Assembly: GCA_045539595.1 (NCBI GenBank)
Contig: JAZQFQ010000047.1
Coordinates: 1-17,508 of the forward strand
DNA length: 17,508 nucleotides
Direction of reading: 5' to 3'
Source: SIG701 sp045539595
GTDB taxonomy: Bacteria > Bacillota > Clostridia > Oscillospirales > CAG-272
Positions 7,235 to 13,864 of the stretch are shown piece by piece (positions within the stretch are counted from its first letter, which is position 1; every line of letters begins with the position of its first letter). Under the pieces are notes generated by a model. That model saw only the letters and a program-made list of their open reading frames with translations. It was not told the DNA's origin and did not search any database. A program made the position numbers and the translations under genes.

Positions 7235-8194
7235 TCATATCATCGTGTGGGCAGGAGACAGGGAATCGATTACCTGACGCAAGGCAGAGGCGGACTCCAT
7301 CAGATACCGGTATTCTGTGTCATCCAAGGGAATATCCAGCACATGTTTCACGCCATCCGTGCCGATAATAGATGGAATGCTCATGCAGATATCCCTCAGG
7401 CCATATTGTCCGTCCAGATATGTGGATACAGGCAGAATGGTGTTTTCGTCCCTGGCGATGGCATCAATGATGCGGCGTGTGGCCTGCGCGATGGCGTAAT
7501 AGGTGGCCCCTTTTCCTTCGATGATTTTATAAGCGCTATTTTTTACGTCGTCATACAATTCGTACAGATCCGTCATACGATTGCAATTATGGCACAGCGG
7601 GCAGAAATCATCGATATTGATCCCGGACACATTGGCACCGCTCCAAACGGCCAATTCGCTGTCCCCATGTTCGCCGATGATGAAGGAGTGAACATTCCGG
7701 TAATCTACGCCTAACTTTTCACCTACAAGGTATTTGAGCCTCGCCGTATCCAGCACCGTTCCGGTGCCTATTACCCGAGAGGCTGGAAACCCGGAAGCTT
7801 TCAGGGCAACGTACGTCAGAATATCCACCGGATTGGATACGATCAAAAGGAGACAATCTGTATTTACCGCCACGATCTGCCGCAGAATATCGGAGAAAAT
7901 ATCCGCGTTGCGATGCACCAGATCGATGCGCGTCTCCCCCGGTTTCTGTCCAACACCTGCTGCGATGATGATTATCTGCGCGTCAAGTAAATCTGTATAA
8001 TCGCCGGCATAAATCTGCATGGGGGAGAGAAAGGGAAGACAGTGCCCCAGATCCATGGCCTCGCTTTCCGCTTTCTTTGTGTTCACATCGATGAGTACCA
8101 TTTCCGTGCACAGCCCATGCACCATGAGCGTATAAGCCGTTGTCATTCCCACATTTCCGCATCCGATAATTCCGATTTTCCTGATGGAAGCCAC
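7235..8194 (-). CDS. ldh: L-lactate dehydrogenase
   Basis: A 319-residue enzyme that reduces pyruvate to L-lactate with NADH, regenerating NAD during fermentation. The NAD-binding motif GCGNVG is at residues 11-16. Gln83 in the mobile loop GQKPGETR marks a lactate rather than malate dehydrogenase, which would have Arg there. Arg89, Asn121 (SNPVD), Asp149 and Arg152 (LDTARLKY) and the catalytic His176 (IGEHGDSE) are all present. The GTG at 8194 is chosen because GAGG lies eight bases upstream and the protein then has the family's usual length and N-terminus. The longer in-frame version would add 22 residues with no homology. Terminators bracket the gene (7205-7228 and 8253-8280), so it is probably transcribed alone, although I could not find a convincing promoter between them. 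Confidence 0.93.
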   Translation of the reverse strand: MASIRKIGIIGCGNVGMTTAYTLMVHGLCTEMVLIDVNTKKAESEAMDLGHCLPFLSPMQIYAGDYTDLLDAQIIIIAAGVGQKPGETRIDLVHRNADIFSDILRQIVAVNTDCLLLIVSNPVDILTYVALKASGFPASRVIGTGTVLDTARLKYLVGEKLGVDYRNVHSFIIGEHGDSELAVWSGANVSGINIDDFCPLCHNCNRMTDLYELYDDVKNSAYKIIEGKGATYYAIAQATRRIIDAIARDENTILPVSTYLDGQYGLRDICMSIPSIIGTDGVKHVLDIPLDDTEYRYLMESASALRQVIDSLSPAHTMI

Positions 8195-8252
8195 TTCGTC
8201 TACCTCGCTTTTTTTATTACTATGCGCCGATGCAAAGCGAAATATACATGAA

Positions 8253-8280
8253 AAAACCATCTCGCATCGGAGATGGTTTT
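8253..8280 (-). terminator. Intrinsic terminator closing the ylxM-ffh-rpsP-khpA operon
   Basis: An 11-bp perfect stem (8253-8263 with 8270-8280) has a six-base loop. On the minus strand it ends in a run of six T residues. It lies five bases after the khpA stop codon. Confidence 0.9.
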
Positions 8281-8285
8281 CGGGA

Positions 8286-8552
8286 TTATTGAATATCCAC
8301 AGTGATCTTTTTGTCTGCGATTTTTGCCGCAGCTTTCATAACGGTACGAAGCGCACGGGCGATCTTTCCATGCTTGCCAATGACCATACCCATGTCGCTT
8401 TCCGCGACAGTGAGTGTCAGAAGCAACTCGTTTTCCTTCTCAGTTTGTGTTACGGAAACCTGATCGGGATGATCGACGATGGCACGCGCCATATCGGCAA
8501 GCACGAGACACAGATCCAAATCTTTACAAGGGATGCCGATATTTTCTTCCAT
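8286..8552 (-). CDS. khpA: KH-domain RNA-binding protein KhpA (YlqC)
   Basis: An 88-residue, single KH-domain protein. The GxxG loop that grips RNA is GKHG at residues 59-62, inside MGMVIGKHGKIARALRTVM. In other Firmicutes, KhpA dimerises with KhpB and binds many RNAs, with effects on cell division and elongation. It follows rpsP, as in Bacillus and Streptococcus. Its ATG shares a base with the rpsP stop (TGATG), so translation is coupled. A GTG codon directly before it at 8555 is the only alternative start. It is the last gene of its operon here, followed at once by a strong terminator. Confidence 0.92.
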   Translation of the reverse strand: MEENIGIPCKDLDLCLVLADMARAIVDHPDQVSVTQTEKENELLLTLTVAESDMGMVIGKHGKIARALRTVMKAAAKIADKKITVDIQ

Positions 8553-8797
8553 CACTGCTGGTTACCGTTCTTGGCGATGAGAGACTTAACAGTCTCAGTG
8601 GGCTGTGCGCCATTCTTCAGCCACTTCTGAACCTTTTCGTCGTCCAGCTTGATTTCTGCGGGGGTCTTCATGGGATCATAGTAGCCGATCTCCTCGATGA
8701 AACGGCCGTTACGGGGGTAACGGGAGTCAGCAACAACGATGCGGTAGAACGGTGTCTTCTTTGCACCGATTCTCTTAAGTCTGATTTTAACTGCCAT
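8552..8797 (-). CDS. rpsP: 30S ribosomal protein S16
   Basis: An 81-residue protein that matches S16 along its full length: MAVKIRLKRIGAKKTPFYRIVVADSR at the start, then the RNGRFIEEIGYYDP block and a C-terminal AQPTETVKSLI. S16 binds 16S rRNA early in 30S subunit assembly. A strong GGAGGA ribosome binding site precedes the ATG, fitting high expression. The gene begins 50 bases after ffh, with no separate promoter visible, and is coupled to khpA by a one-base overlap. Confidence 0.97.
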   Translation of the reverse strand: MAVKIRLKRIGAKKTPFYRIVVADSRYPRNGRFIEEIGYYDPMKTPAEIKLDDEKVQKWLKNGAQPTETVKSLIAKNGNQQ

Positions 8798-8847
8798 TGT
8801 AGGGATTCCTCCAAAAATAAATTAATAAGTTTTTGTATAAAAATCCG

Positions 8848-10185
8848 TCAGAAACTGAACGGCATTTTCATCCTGCGTCTTTTGCCTTTGCCCGTCATTC
8901 CGCCGAGCTGCTTGAACATTTTGTTCATCTGCTCGAACTGACGGAGAAGTTTGTTTACTTCCTCCACGGAAGTGCCGCTGCCCGCTGCAATGCGCTTTTT
9001 ACGGGAAGCGTTGATGATATCGGGTTTCTGGCGTTCCTTCTGAGTCATCGCCAGGATGATCGCCTCGGTGCGGCCCAGGGCGCGCTCATCGATTTTGGCA
9101 TCTTTCAGCGCGTCGGCTTTCATACCGGGGATCATGCCCATCAGCTGCTCGATGGATCCCATCTCCTTGACCTGACGGAACTGATCCAGAAAATCGTTCA
9201 GATCGAAGGAAGATTCGCGAAGCTTGCGCTCCATTTCCACCGCTTTTTTCTCATCGAATGCCTGCTGTGCCTTTTCAATCAAAGAAAGCACATCGCCCAT
9301 TCCGAGAATACGGGAGGCCATACGATCGGGATAGAAGGGCTCGATGGCATCCAGTTTTTCGCCGGTGCCCACAAACTTGATCGGCTTGCCGGTCACGTGG
9401 CGGACGGACAGGGCAGCACCGCCTCGGGTGTCACCGTCCATTTTTGTCAGCACAACGCCGGTGATATCCAGCAGATTATTGAAGGATTCGGCCACATTTA
9501 CCGCATCCTGACCGAGCATGGCATCCACCACCAGAAGAATTTCCGTGGGAGACACGGTATCTTTGATGTTGGTCAGCTCCGTCATCAGCACTTCGTCCAC
9601 ATGCAGACGACCTGCTGTATCCAGAAACACCATATCGTTTCCATGCTTGATGGCGTGGGTCACAGCGGCATTGGCAATATCCACCGGGGAAACGGAATCG
9701 CCCATGGAGAACACGGGGATGTCCAGCTGCGCGCCGACGACTTCCAACTGCTTGATGGCTGCAGGACGATATACGTCGCAGGCAACCAGCAGAGGGCGTT
9801 TGCCTTGTTTTTTATACATGCCCGCCAATTTGGCGCTGTGTGTGGTTTTACCGGCACCCTGCAAACCAACCATCATGATAATAGTGGGAGGTTTGGGGGA
9901 GATGGTCAGTTTCGATTGAGAACCGCCCATCAGATTGACCAGTTCGTCGTTGACGATCTTTACGATCTGCTGTGCGGGGACCAGGCTTTCCAGAACTTCC
10001 GCTCCGACCGCACGCTCAGAAACGGTTTTGACAAATTCACGAACGACTTTAAAGTTGACATCGGCCTCAAGCAGGGCGAGCTTGATCTCACGCATGCCCT
10101 CCTTGACATCGCTCTCCGTCAGTTTTCCCTTGTTCTTGAACTTTTTGAAAGCGTTGGCAAGTTTATCGGATAAGCTGTCAAACAT
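8848..10185 (-). CDS. ffh: Signal recognition particle protein Ffh
   Basis: A 445-residue SRP GTPase that binds signal sequences on nascent chains and, with SRP RNA and FtsY, delivers ribosomes to the membrane. The N domain covers about residues 1-90. The GTPase domain has G1 GLQGAGKTT (107-115), the insertion motif DVYRPAAI (137-144), G3 DTAGR (189-193) and G4 TKMD (247-250) followed by GDTRGGAALS. The methionine-rich M domain covers about residues 300-445. It includes MIPGM and the RNA-binding SRKKRIAAGSGTSVEEVNKLL, and ends in the basic GKGKRRRMKMPF. DVYRP rather than DTFRA separates it from FtsY. The gene lies 18 bases after ylxM, the usual partner. Confidence 0.97.
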   Translation of the reverse strand: MFDSLSDKLANAFKKFKNKGKLTESDVKEGMREIKLALLEADVNFKVVREFVKTVSERAVGAEVLESLVPAQQIVKIVNDELVNLMGGSQSKLTISPKPPTIIMMVGLQGAGKTTHSAKLAGMYKKQGKRPLLVACDVYRPAAIKQLEVVGAQLDIPVFSMGDSVSPVDIANAAVTHAIKHGNDMVFLDTAGRLHVDEVLMTELTNIKDTVSPTEILLVVDAMLGQDAVNVAESFNNLLDITGVVLTKMDGDTRGGAALSVRHVTGKPIKFVGTGEKLDAIEPFYPDRMASRILGMGDVLSLIEKAQQAFDEKKAVEMERKLRESSFDLNDFLDQFRQVKEMGSIEQLMGMIPGMKADALKDAKIDERALGRTEAIILAMTQKERQKPDIINASRKKRIAAGSGTSVEEVNKLLRQFEQMNKMFKQLGGMTGKGKRRRMKMPFSF

Positions 10186-10203
10186 GGTTTACTCCGTTCC
10201 GTT

Positions 10204-10557
10204 TCAAACAGAAACGTTTTTCAGTAGCTCAGCAATCTCCAGAATGGATTGCCTGGCGGCAGTATCGGACGCAGATGCAGCGGCCGCTTCCAGTTTTTCG
10301 CTGTAGGTAACACATTTCTTCTGCAGATCATCCAAACGCTCCGCCAAATGCAGTTTGGATTCAAACATACGAAGATCCGCTTCACTTTTTTTGATGGATT
10401 CTCTGACGCCCTGACGGGTGATGCCGGTGTTTTCCGCAATTTCGGCCAGAGAAAGATCCTCGCAGTAGTACATCTCAATGATCTCACGGCGATGCTCGCT
10501 CAGCAAATCCCCGTAGTGATCCAGAAGAAGCGTCAGCCGCATGTCTTTTTCGAACAT
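10204..10557 (-). CDS. ylxM: YlxM/UPF0122 helix-turn-helix protein, SRP-associated
   Basis: A 117-residue protein. Its N-terminal half resembles a sigma-70 region 4 helix-turn-helix: LLSEHRREIIEMYYCEDLSLAEIAENTGITRQGVRESIKKSEADL, residues 18-62. The remainder is a helical tail. UPF0122/YlxM is almost always encoded just before ffh in Firmicutes and has been linked to SRP function in streptococci. It is first in the ylxM-ffh-rpsP-khpA operon, behind a full-consensus promoter. Whether it binds DNA is uncertain; the short inverted repeat in its leader (10574-10594) would be a candidate site. Confidence 0.92.
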   Translation of the reverse strand: MFEKDMRLTLLLDHYGDLLSEHRREIIEMYYCEDLSLAEIAENTGITRQGVRESIKKSEADLRMFESKLHLAERLDDLQKKCVTYSEKLEAAAASASDTAARQSILEIAELLKNVSV

Positions 10558-10573
10558 TCTGTGCCCCTATACA

Positions 10574-10594
10574 TGTAAAGCAAAATACTTTACA
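10574..10594. repeat. Inverted repeat over the ylxM transcription start
   Basis: TGTAAAG (10574-10580) and its exact reverse complement CTTTACA (10588-10594) are separated by seven A/T-rich bases. They lie just downstream of the -10 box. The repeat could be an operator or a weak hairpin in the leader; nothing in the sequence decides between these. Confidence 0.5.
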
Positions 10595-10595
10595 C

Positions 10596-10624
10596 ATTAT
10601 AGCACCAAATATCCGATCTGTCAA
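10596..10624 (-). promoter_or_regulatory. Full-consensus extended -10 promoter of the ylxM-ffh operon
   Basis: TTGACA (10624-10619), a 17-base spacer and TATAAT (10601-10596) match the consensus at every position. TG one base upstream of the -10 box makes it an extended -10 promoter. It is the strongest promoter match in the window, fitting a housekeeping operon. Confidence 0.92.
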
Positions 10625-10638
10625 TAGGTATTTTGGAA

Positions 10639-11115
10639 TTATTTTTGCTTTTTTCGCTTGGATAACAGGCCGATGAGCATAACGATACCAACTCCCAGCG
10701 CCGCACCGCTCCAATCAATCAGGACATCCCGGATTTCACAACTCCGTCCGGGAACGAAATACTGATGCAGCTCGTCGGAAACGGCATACAGCCAGGCAAT
10801 GCACAGAGAAAATAGCGCCGCCGATCTGCCGCGATAATAAACAGAAACCGGAAAAACACAAAGTATCCCAAGAAGCGCATAGATGGAAAAATGCGCACAC
10901 TTTCGCACGAAAAATTGCCACTGCTCGACAACCGCGTTCTGCTCAGCGGATGACATCTGATCGAATCCGGGAGAGAGAATCCCCGCTATGGTCTTGATCA
11001 GACCGCCGCTGACATCCGATGATTCCGCGGCGGTGTGCGCCGAGAGTGAGAATATCAATATCATGCAAAAGACGGCCGGAAGGCAGCGCAGCGCAAAACG
11101 GATGAATTTGTTCAT
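10639..11115 (-). CDS. VanZ-family membrane protein
   Basis: A 158-residue protein with about four membrane segments (near residues 8-25, 74-92, 98-112 and 133-151). It carries the VanZ-like signature: RKCAHFSIYALLG (71-83), the acidic SDELHQYFVPGR (113-124), and EIRDVLIDWSGAALG (127-141). VanZ itself gives low-level teicoplanin resistance; most relatives in Clostridia have no defined role, so resistance should not be assumed. I chose the ATG at 11115 because AGGAG lies six bases upstream; a longer in-frame version adds 21 residues that overlap the rodA terminator. The gene follows the proS-rodA unit, and no terminator was seen between it and the ylxM promoter. Confidence 0.88.
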   Translation of the reverse strand: MNKFIRFALRCLPAVFCMILIFSLSAHTAAESSDVSGGLIKTIAGILSPGFDQMSSAEQNAVVEQWQFFVRKCAHFSIYALLGILCVFPVSVYYRGRSAALFSLCIAWLYAVSDELHQYFVPGRSCEIRDVLIDWSGAALGVGIVMLIGLLSKRKKQK

Positions 11116-11160
11116 AGACGCTCCTGTGTATGGATAGATGTACCGGGTAAGCAGAGAAGA

Positions 11161-11186
11161 AACGGGAGGCGCGAACACCTCCCGTT
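11161..11186 (-). terminator. Intrinsic terminator after rodA
   Basis: A 9-bp stem, AACGGGAGG with CCTCCCGTT, encloses an eight-base loop and is followed on the minus strand by the U-rich TTTCTTCTCT. It begins three bases after the rodA stop codon. Confidence 0.78.
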
Positions 11187-11189
11187 ATT

Positions 11190-12329
11190 TTATGCGTTTT
11201 CACGCTCGAAATAATACTTTTGATTGTGCGTTACAATGCTCTGTATAACCCCGATATAGATAAAGGAGGCCAGCATGGAGGAACCGCCGTAACTGAGGAA
11301 GGGAAGTGTAATTCCCACCACCGGCAGCATACCCAGGCACATACCGATATTTTCCAATGACTGCACCAGCATAATCGCAGCCACACCAATGCATATGTTG
11401 GCACCGCAGTCTTTGCGTGCGTGCCGTGCGATCCAAATCAAGCGGATAATCAGTGTTCCCATCAGAGCCATATAGCAGAACGCGCCCAGGAAACCGAACT
11501 TCTCACAAAATACAGCAAAGAGGAAATCGGATTTATACTCGGGAATCAGCTTGAAATAACTGCCGCCGGAAAAGCCGGCACCGGTGAATCCACCCGCAGC
11601 GATGGCGTCCCGGCTCCGGAGAGCCTGATATCCGTATTTGATCGGATCCAATTCCGGATTGAAGCCAACGAGAATCCGCTGCTGCTGATACTCGCTGAGT
11701 TTTGGCCACAGGTAGGGGAACAGCACGATAACAATGGCCAGTGCCGCAACGAAATACCAGAGGGAAAGGCCGCCAGTATACAGCATGATCGCCATGATCG
11801 CCAGATACACCAACGCCGATCCCAAGTCACCCGTCAGCAGAACCAACCCGGTGATGAGACCGCCGTGGATACACAGCGACAGCACAACCAAAGGATGGTT
11901 GATCTTCTTTTTGACGATGTCAATATGCTTGGCGAAGGTCATGATAAAGATGATTTTGACAAACTCCGCCGGCTGTATATCGAAGGGAAGGCCCGGAATG
12001 GAAAGCCAGCACTTATTGGTACTGGTTTCATCGGGGCCCACGCCAAAGAGCACAGTGAGTACCATAAGTCCCACACCTATTCCAAGCAGGGGAAATGTGA
12101 AATGATTCAGCAGTTCATCGTAATCAAACAGGGAAATGATGTATGCCATGACCAAGCCCACAAGGGACGCGGCGATCTGAATCACGACACGGCGAGGGCC
12201 GGCGGCGCTGGCATTGGCGGCTCCGGCAAGAGTGAGTATGCTCAAAGAGGTCATTCCGAACACGGAAAAGAAGACAACATAGTCAATCCGCCGGAGTTTT
12301 TCTTTCAGAGATACCGAAAACTCTTTCAT
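11190..12329 (-). CDS. rodA: SEDS-family peptidoglycan glycosyltransferase, RodA-like (RodA/FtsW)
   Basis: A 379-residue protein with about ten membrane segments. SEDS proteins polymerise lipid II into glycan strands at the cell membrane together with a class B penicillin-binding protein. Visible family blocks are CWLSIPG with Trp108, FDIQPAEFVKI (117-126), TGDLGSALV (166-174), KSDFLFAVFCEKFG with Asp268, and GMLPVVGITLPFLSYGGSS near the C-terminus. Trp108 and Asp268 align by motif with the Trp and Asp reported as essential in Bacillus subtilis RodA. RodA versus FtsW cannot be settled from sequence alone; RodA is preferred by general resemblance. It starts 13 bases after proS and is probably cotranscribed with it. 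The ribosome binding site is weak. No partner penicillin-binding protein gene is in the window. Confidence 0.88.
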   Translation of the reverse strand: MKEFSVSLKEKLRRIDYVVFFSVFGMTSLSILTLAGAANASAAGPRRVVIQIAASLVGLVMAYIISLFDYDELLNHFTFPLLGIGVGLMVLTVLFGVGPDETSTNKCWLSIPGLPFDIQPAEFVKIIFIMTFAKHIDIVKKKINHPLVVLSLCIHGGLITGLVLLTGDLGSALVYLAIMAIMLYTGGLSLWYFVAALAIVIVLFPYLWPKLSEYQQQRILVGFNPELDPIKYGYQALRSRDAIAAGGFTGAGFSGGSYFKLIPEYKSDFLFAVFCEKFGFLGAFCYMALMGTLIIRLIWIARHARKDCGANICIGVAAIMLVQSLENIGMCLGMLPVVGITLPFLSYGGSSMLASFIYIGVIQSIVTHNQKYYFERENA

Positions 12330-12342
12330 AGATCAGTGGAGA

Positions 12343-13782
12343 TCAATACGCCTTGCCCCAGTAGACAAGTTTCTTGGCGGGTCGTCCGCAGCAGACACAT
12401 TTGTCGGATACGGTTTCCTGCTCCATAGGAATACAACGGGAACCGACGCCGGTGAGTTCTTTGACTTTGTCCTCACATTCGGGATCACCGCACCACATGG
12501 CGCGCACGAAACCGTCGCCGTTTTCAGCCAGCTTGGCATTGATTTCATCGATGGTCTTGCAAGTGTATGTGCGGCTCTCGCGATTGGCAAGTGCCTTCGC
12601 GTACATACCGTCGTGTACTGCCTGCAGTCTTTCGGCAACAGCGGCTTCCAGATCTTCCAGTTTCACGATGGTTTTCTCGCGGTTGTGACGGGTTACCAGA
12701 ACGCACTGTCCGGCTTCCAGATCGCGGGGACCGATCTCAACGCGGAGCGGAATGCCCTTCATCTCATACTCGGCATACTTCCATCCGGGGGAGTTGTCGC
12801 TGTTGTCCAGCTTGGTGCGGAAATTACCGCACAGACGGTTGTAGATGGACTCAGCGGCTTCGGTCACGCCTTCCTTGTGGGCGGCGACAGGAATAATTAC
12901 TACCTGAATCGGAGCAATGGACGGCGGGAGAACCAGACCGTTGTCATCACCGTGGGTCATGATGATACCGCCGATCATACGGGTGGTGCATCCCCAGGAA
13001 GTCTGGAAAGGATAAACCAGTTTATTTTCTTTATCGGCGTAGGTGATATCGAATGCGCGGGCAAAACCGTCACCGAAGAAGTGAGAAGTAGCCGCCTGCA
13101 GTGCCTTACCATCGTGCATCAGGGCCTCGATGGCGTATGTGTCCTCCGCACCGGCGAACTTGTCGCTGGGGGTCTTGGCACCCTTGATTACAGGGATGGC
13201 CAGATCCTTCTCGTGGAAATCTGCATAGACGTTCAGCATCTGGATTGTTTCGTTGCGTGCTTCCTCGGCGGTGGCATGCATGGTGTGACCTTCCTGCCAA
13301 AGGAACTCACGGCTGCGAAGGAAGGGACGGGTGGTCTTTTCCCAGCGAACCACGGAGCACCACTGATTGTACAGCTTCGGCAGATCCCGGTAGGAGCGGA
13401 TGATGTTGGCAAAATGCTCGCAGAACAGCGTCTCGGAGGTGGGGCGAACGCACATGCGCTCCGTCAGTTTTTCACTGCCGCCGTGGGTAACCCAAGCTAC
13501 CTCAGGTGCAAATCCTGCCACATGATCCTTTTCCTTCTGCAGAAGGGATTCGGGGATGAACATAGGCATATACACGTTCTCGTGCCCCAGTTCCTTGAAG
13601 CGGGTGTCCAGAGTCTTCTGGATGTTTTCCCAGATCGCGTAGCCGTAGGGGCGGATGATCATGCAGCCCTTCACGCTGGAATAATCGATCAGATCTGCCT
13701 TCTTGCAGATATCCGTATACCACTGAGCAAAATCCACATCCATGGATGTGATCTGCTCTACCATTTTCTTATCGTTTTTCAT
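12343..13782 (-). CDS. proS: Prolyl-tRNA synthetase, archaeal/eukaryotic-type (short form)
   Basis: A 479-residue class II synthetase that charges tRNA-Pro. Motif 2 is around residues 145-160 (RWEKTTRPFLRSREFLWQEGH) and motif 3 contains GIIMTHGDDNGLVLPP. The length, the absence of the editing insertion of the roughly 570-residue bacterial type, and the C-terminal zinc domain identify the short archaeal/eukaryotic-like form, which occurs in many Clostridia. In that domain Cys431, Cys436, Cys462/464 and Cys465 are candidate ligands, and the chain ends in WGKAY. The ATG at 13782 has GGAG six bases upstream; an in-frame ATG at 13842 lies upstream of the predicted transcription start. The leader is about 25 bases, so no T-box is present. 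rodA follows 13 bases later. Confidence 0.96.
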   Translation of the reverse strand: MKNDKKMVEQITSMDVDFAQWYTDICKKADLIDYSSVKGCMIIRPYGYAIWENIQKTLDTRFKELGHENVYMPMFIPESLLQKEKDHVAGFAPEVAWVTHGGSEKLTERMCVRPTSETLFCEHFANIIRSYRDLPKLYNQWCSVVRWEKTTRPFLRSREFLWQEGHTMHATAEEARNETIQMLNVYADFHEKDLAIPVIKGAKTPSDKFAGAEDTYAIEALMHDGKALQAATSHFFGDGFARAFDITYADKENKLVYPFQTSWGCTTRMIGGIIMTHGDDNGLVLPPSIAPIQVVIIPVAAHKEGVTEAAESIYNRLCGNFRTKLDNSDNSPGWKYAEYEMKGIPLRVEIGPRDLEAGQCVLVTRHNREKTIVKLEDLEAAVAERLQAVHDGMYAKALANRESRTYTCKTIDEINAKLAENGDGFVRAMWCGDPECEDKVKELTGVGSRCIPMEQETVSDKCVCCGRPAKKLVYWGKAY

Positions 13783-13813
13783 AATACTCTCCGTGGAAAA
13801 TAAATTATTGAAT

Positions 13814-13842
13814 ATTGTACCGCAAATATGCCGAAAAGTCAA
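13814..13842 (-). promoter_or_regulatory. Sigma-A promoter of proS-rodA
   Basis: TTGACT (13842-13837), a 17-base spacer and TACAAT (13819-13814) lie on the minus strand. The -35 box sits almost entirely in the loop of the hairpin at 13828-13856. Confidence 0.8.
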
Positions 13843-13856
13843 ACGTTTTTCGGCAT
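13828..13856 (-). terminator. Hairpin after pcrA, probable terminator overlapping the proS promoter
   Basis: A perfect 10-bp stem, ATGCCGAAAA with TTTTCGGCAT, closes a nine-base loop. It lies eight bases after the pcrA stop codon. The following minus-strand tail is only weakly U-rich (ATTTGC), so it may be a modest terminator or serve as a symmetrical protein site. Confidence 0.5.
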
Positions 13857-13864
13857 TTTATGCA

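Noticed and set aside
8195..8252. ldh promoter
   Set aside because: TATATT and TAATAA are present on the minus strand, but no matching -35 box lies at a usable distance.
8833..10173. 446-codon open frame on the plus strand across ffh
   Set aside because: Mirror of the ffh reading frame; no ribosome binding site and no protein-like motifs, while Ffh is unmistakable on the other strand.
12613..13803. 396-codon plus-strand frame across proS, and a 404-codon frame at 15029-16243 across pcrA
   Set aside because: Both are antisense to well-supported genes and arise from codon bias on the coding strand.
13782..13842. T-box leader before proS
   Set aside because: The predicted transcription start is only about 25 bases from the start codon, far too short for a T-box; no antiterminator motif is present.
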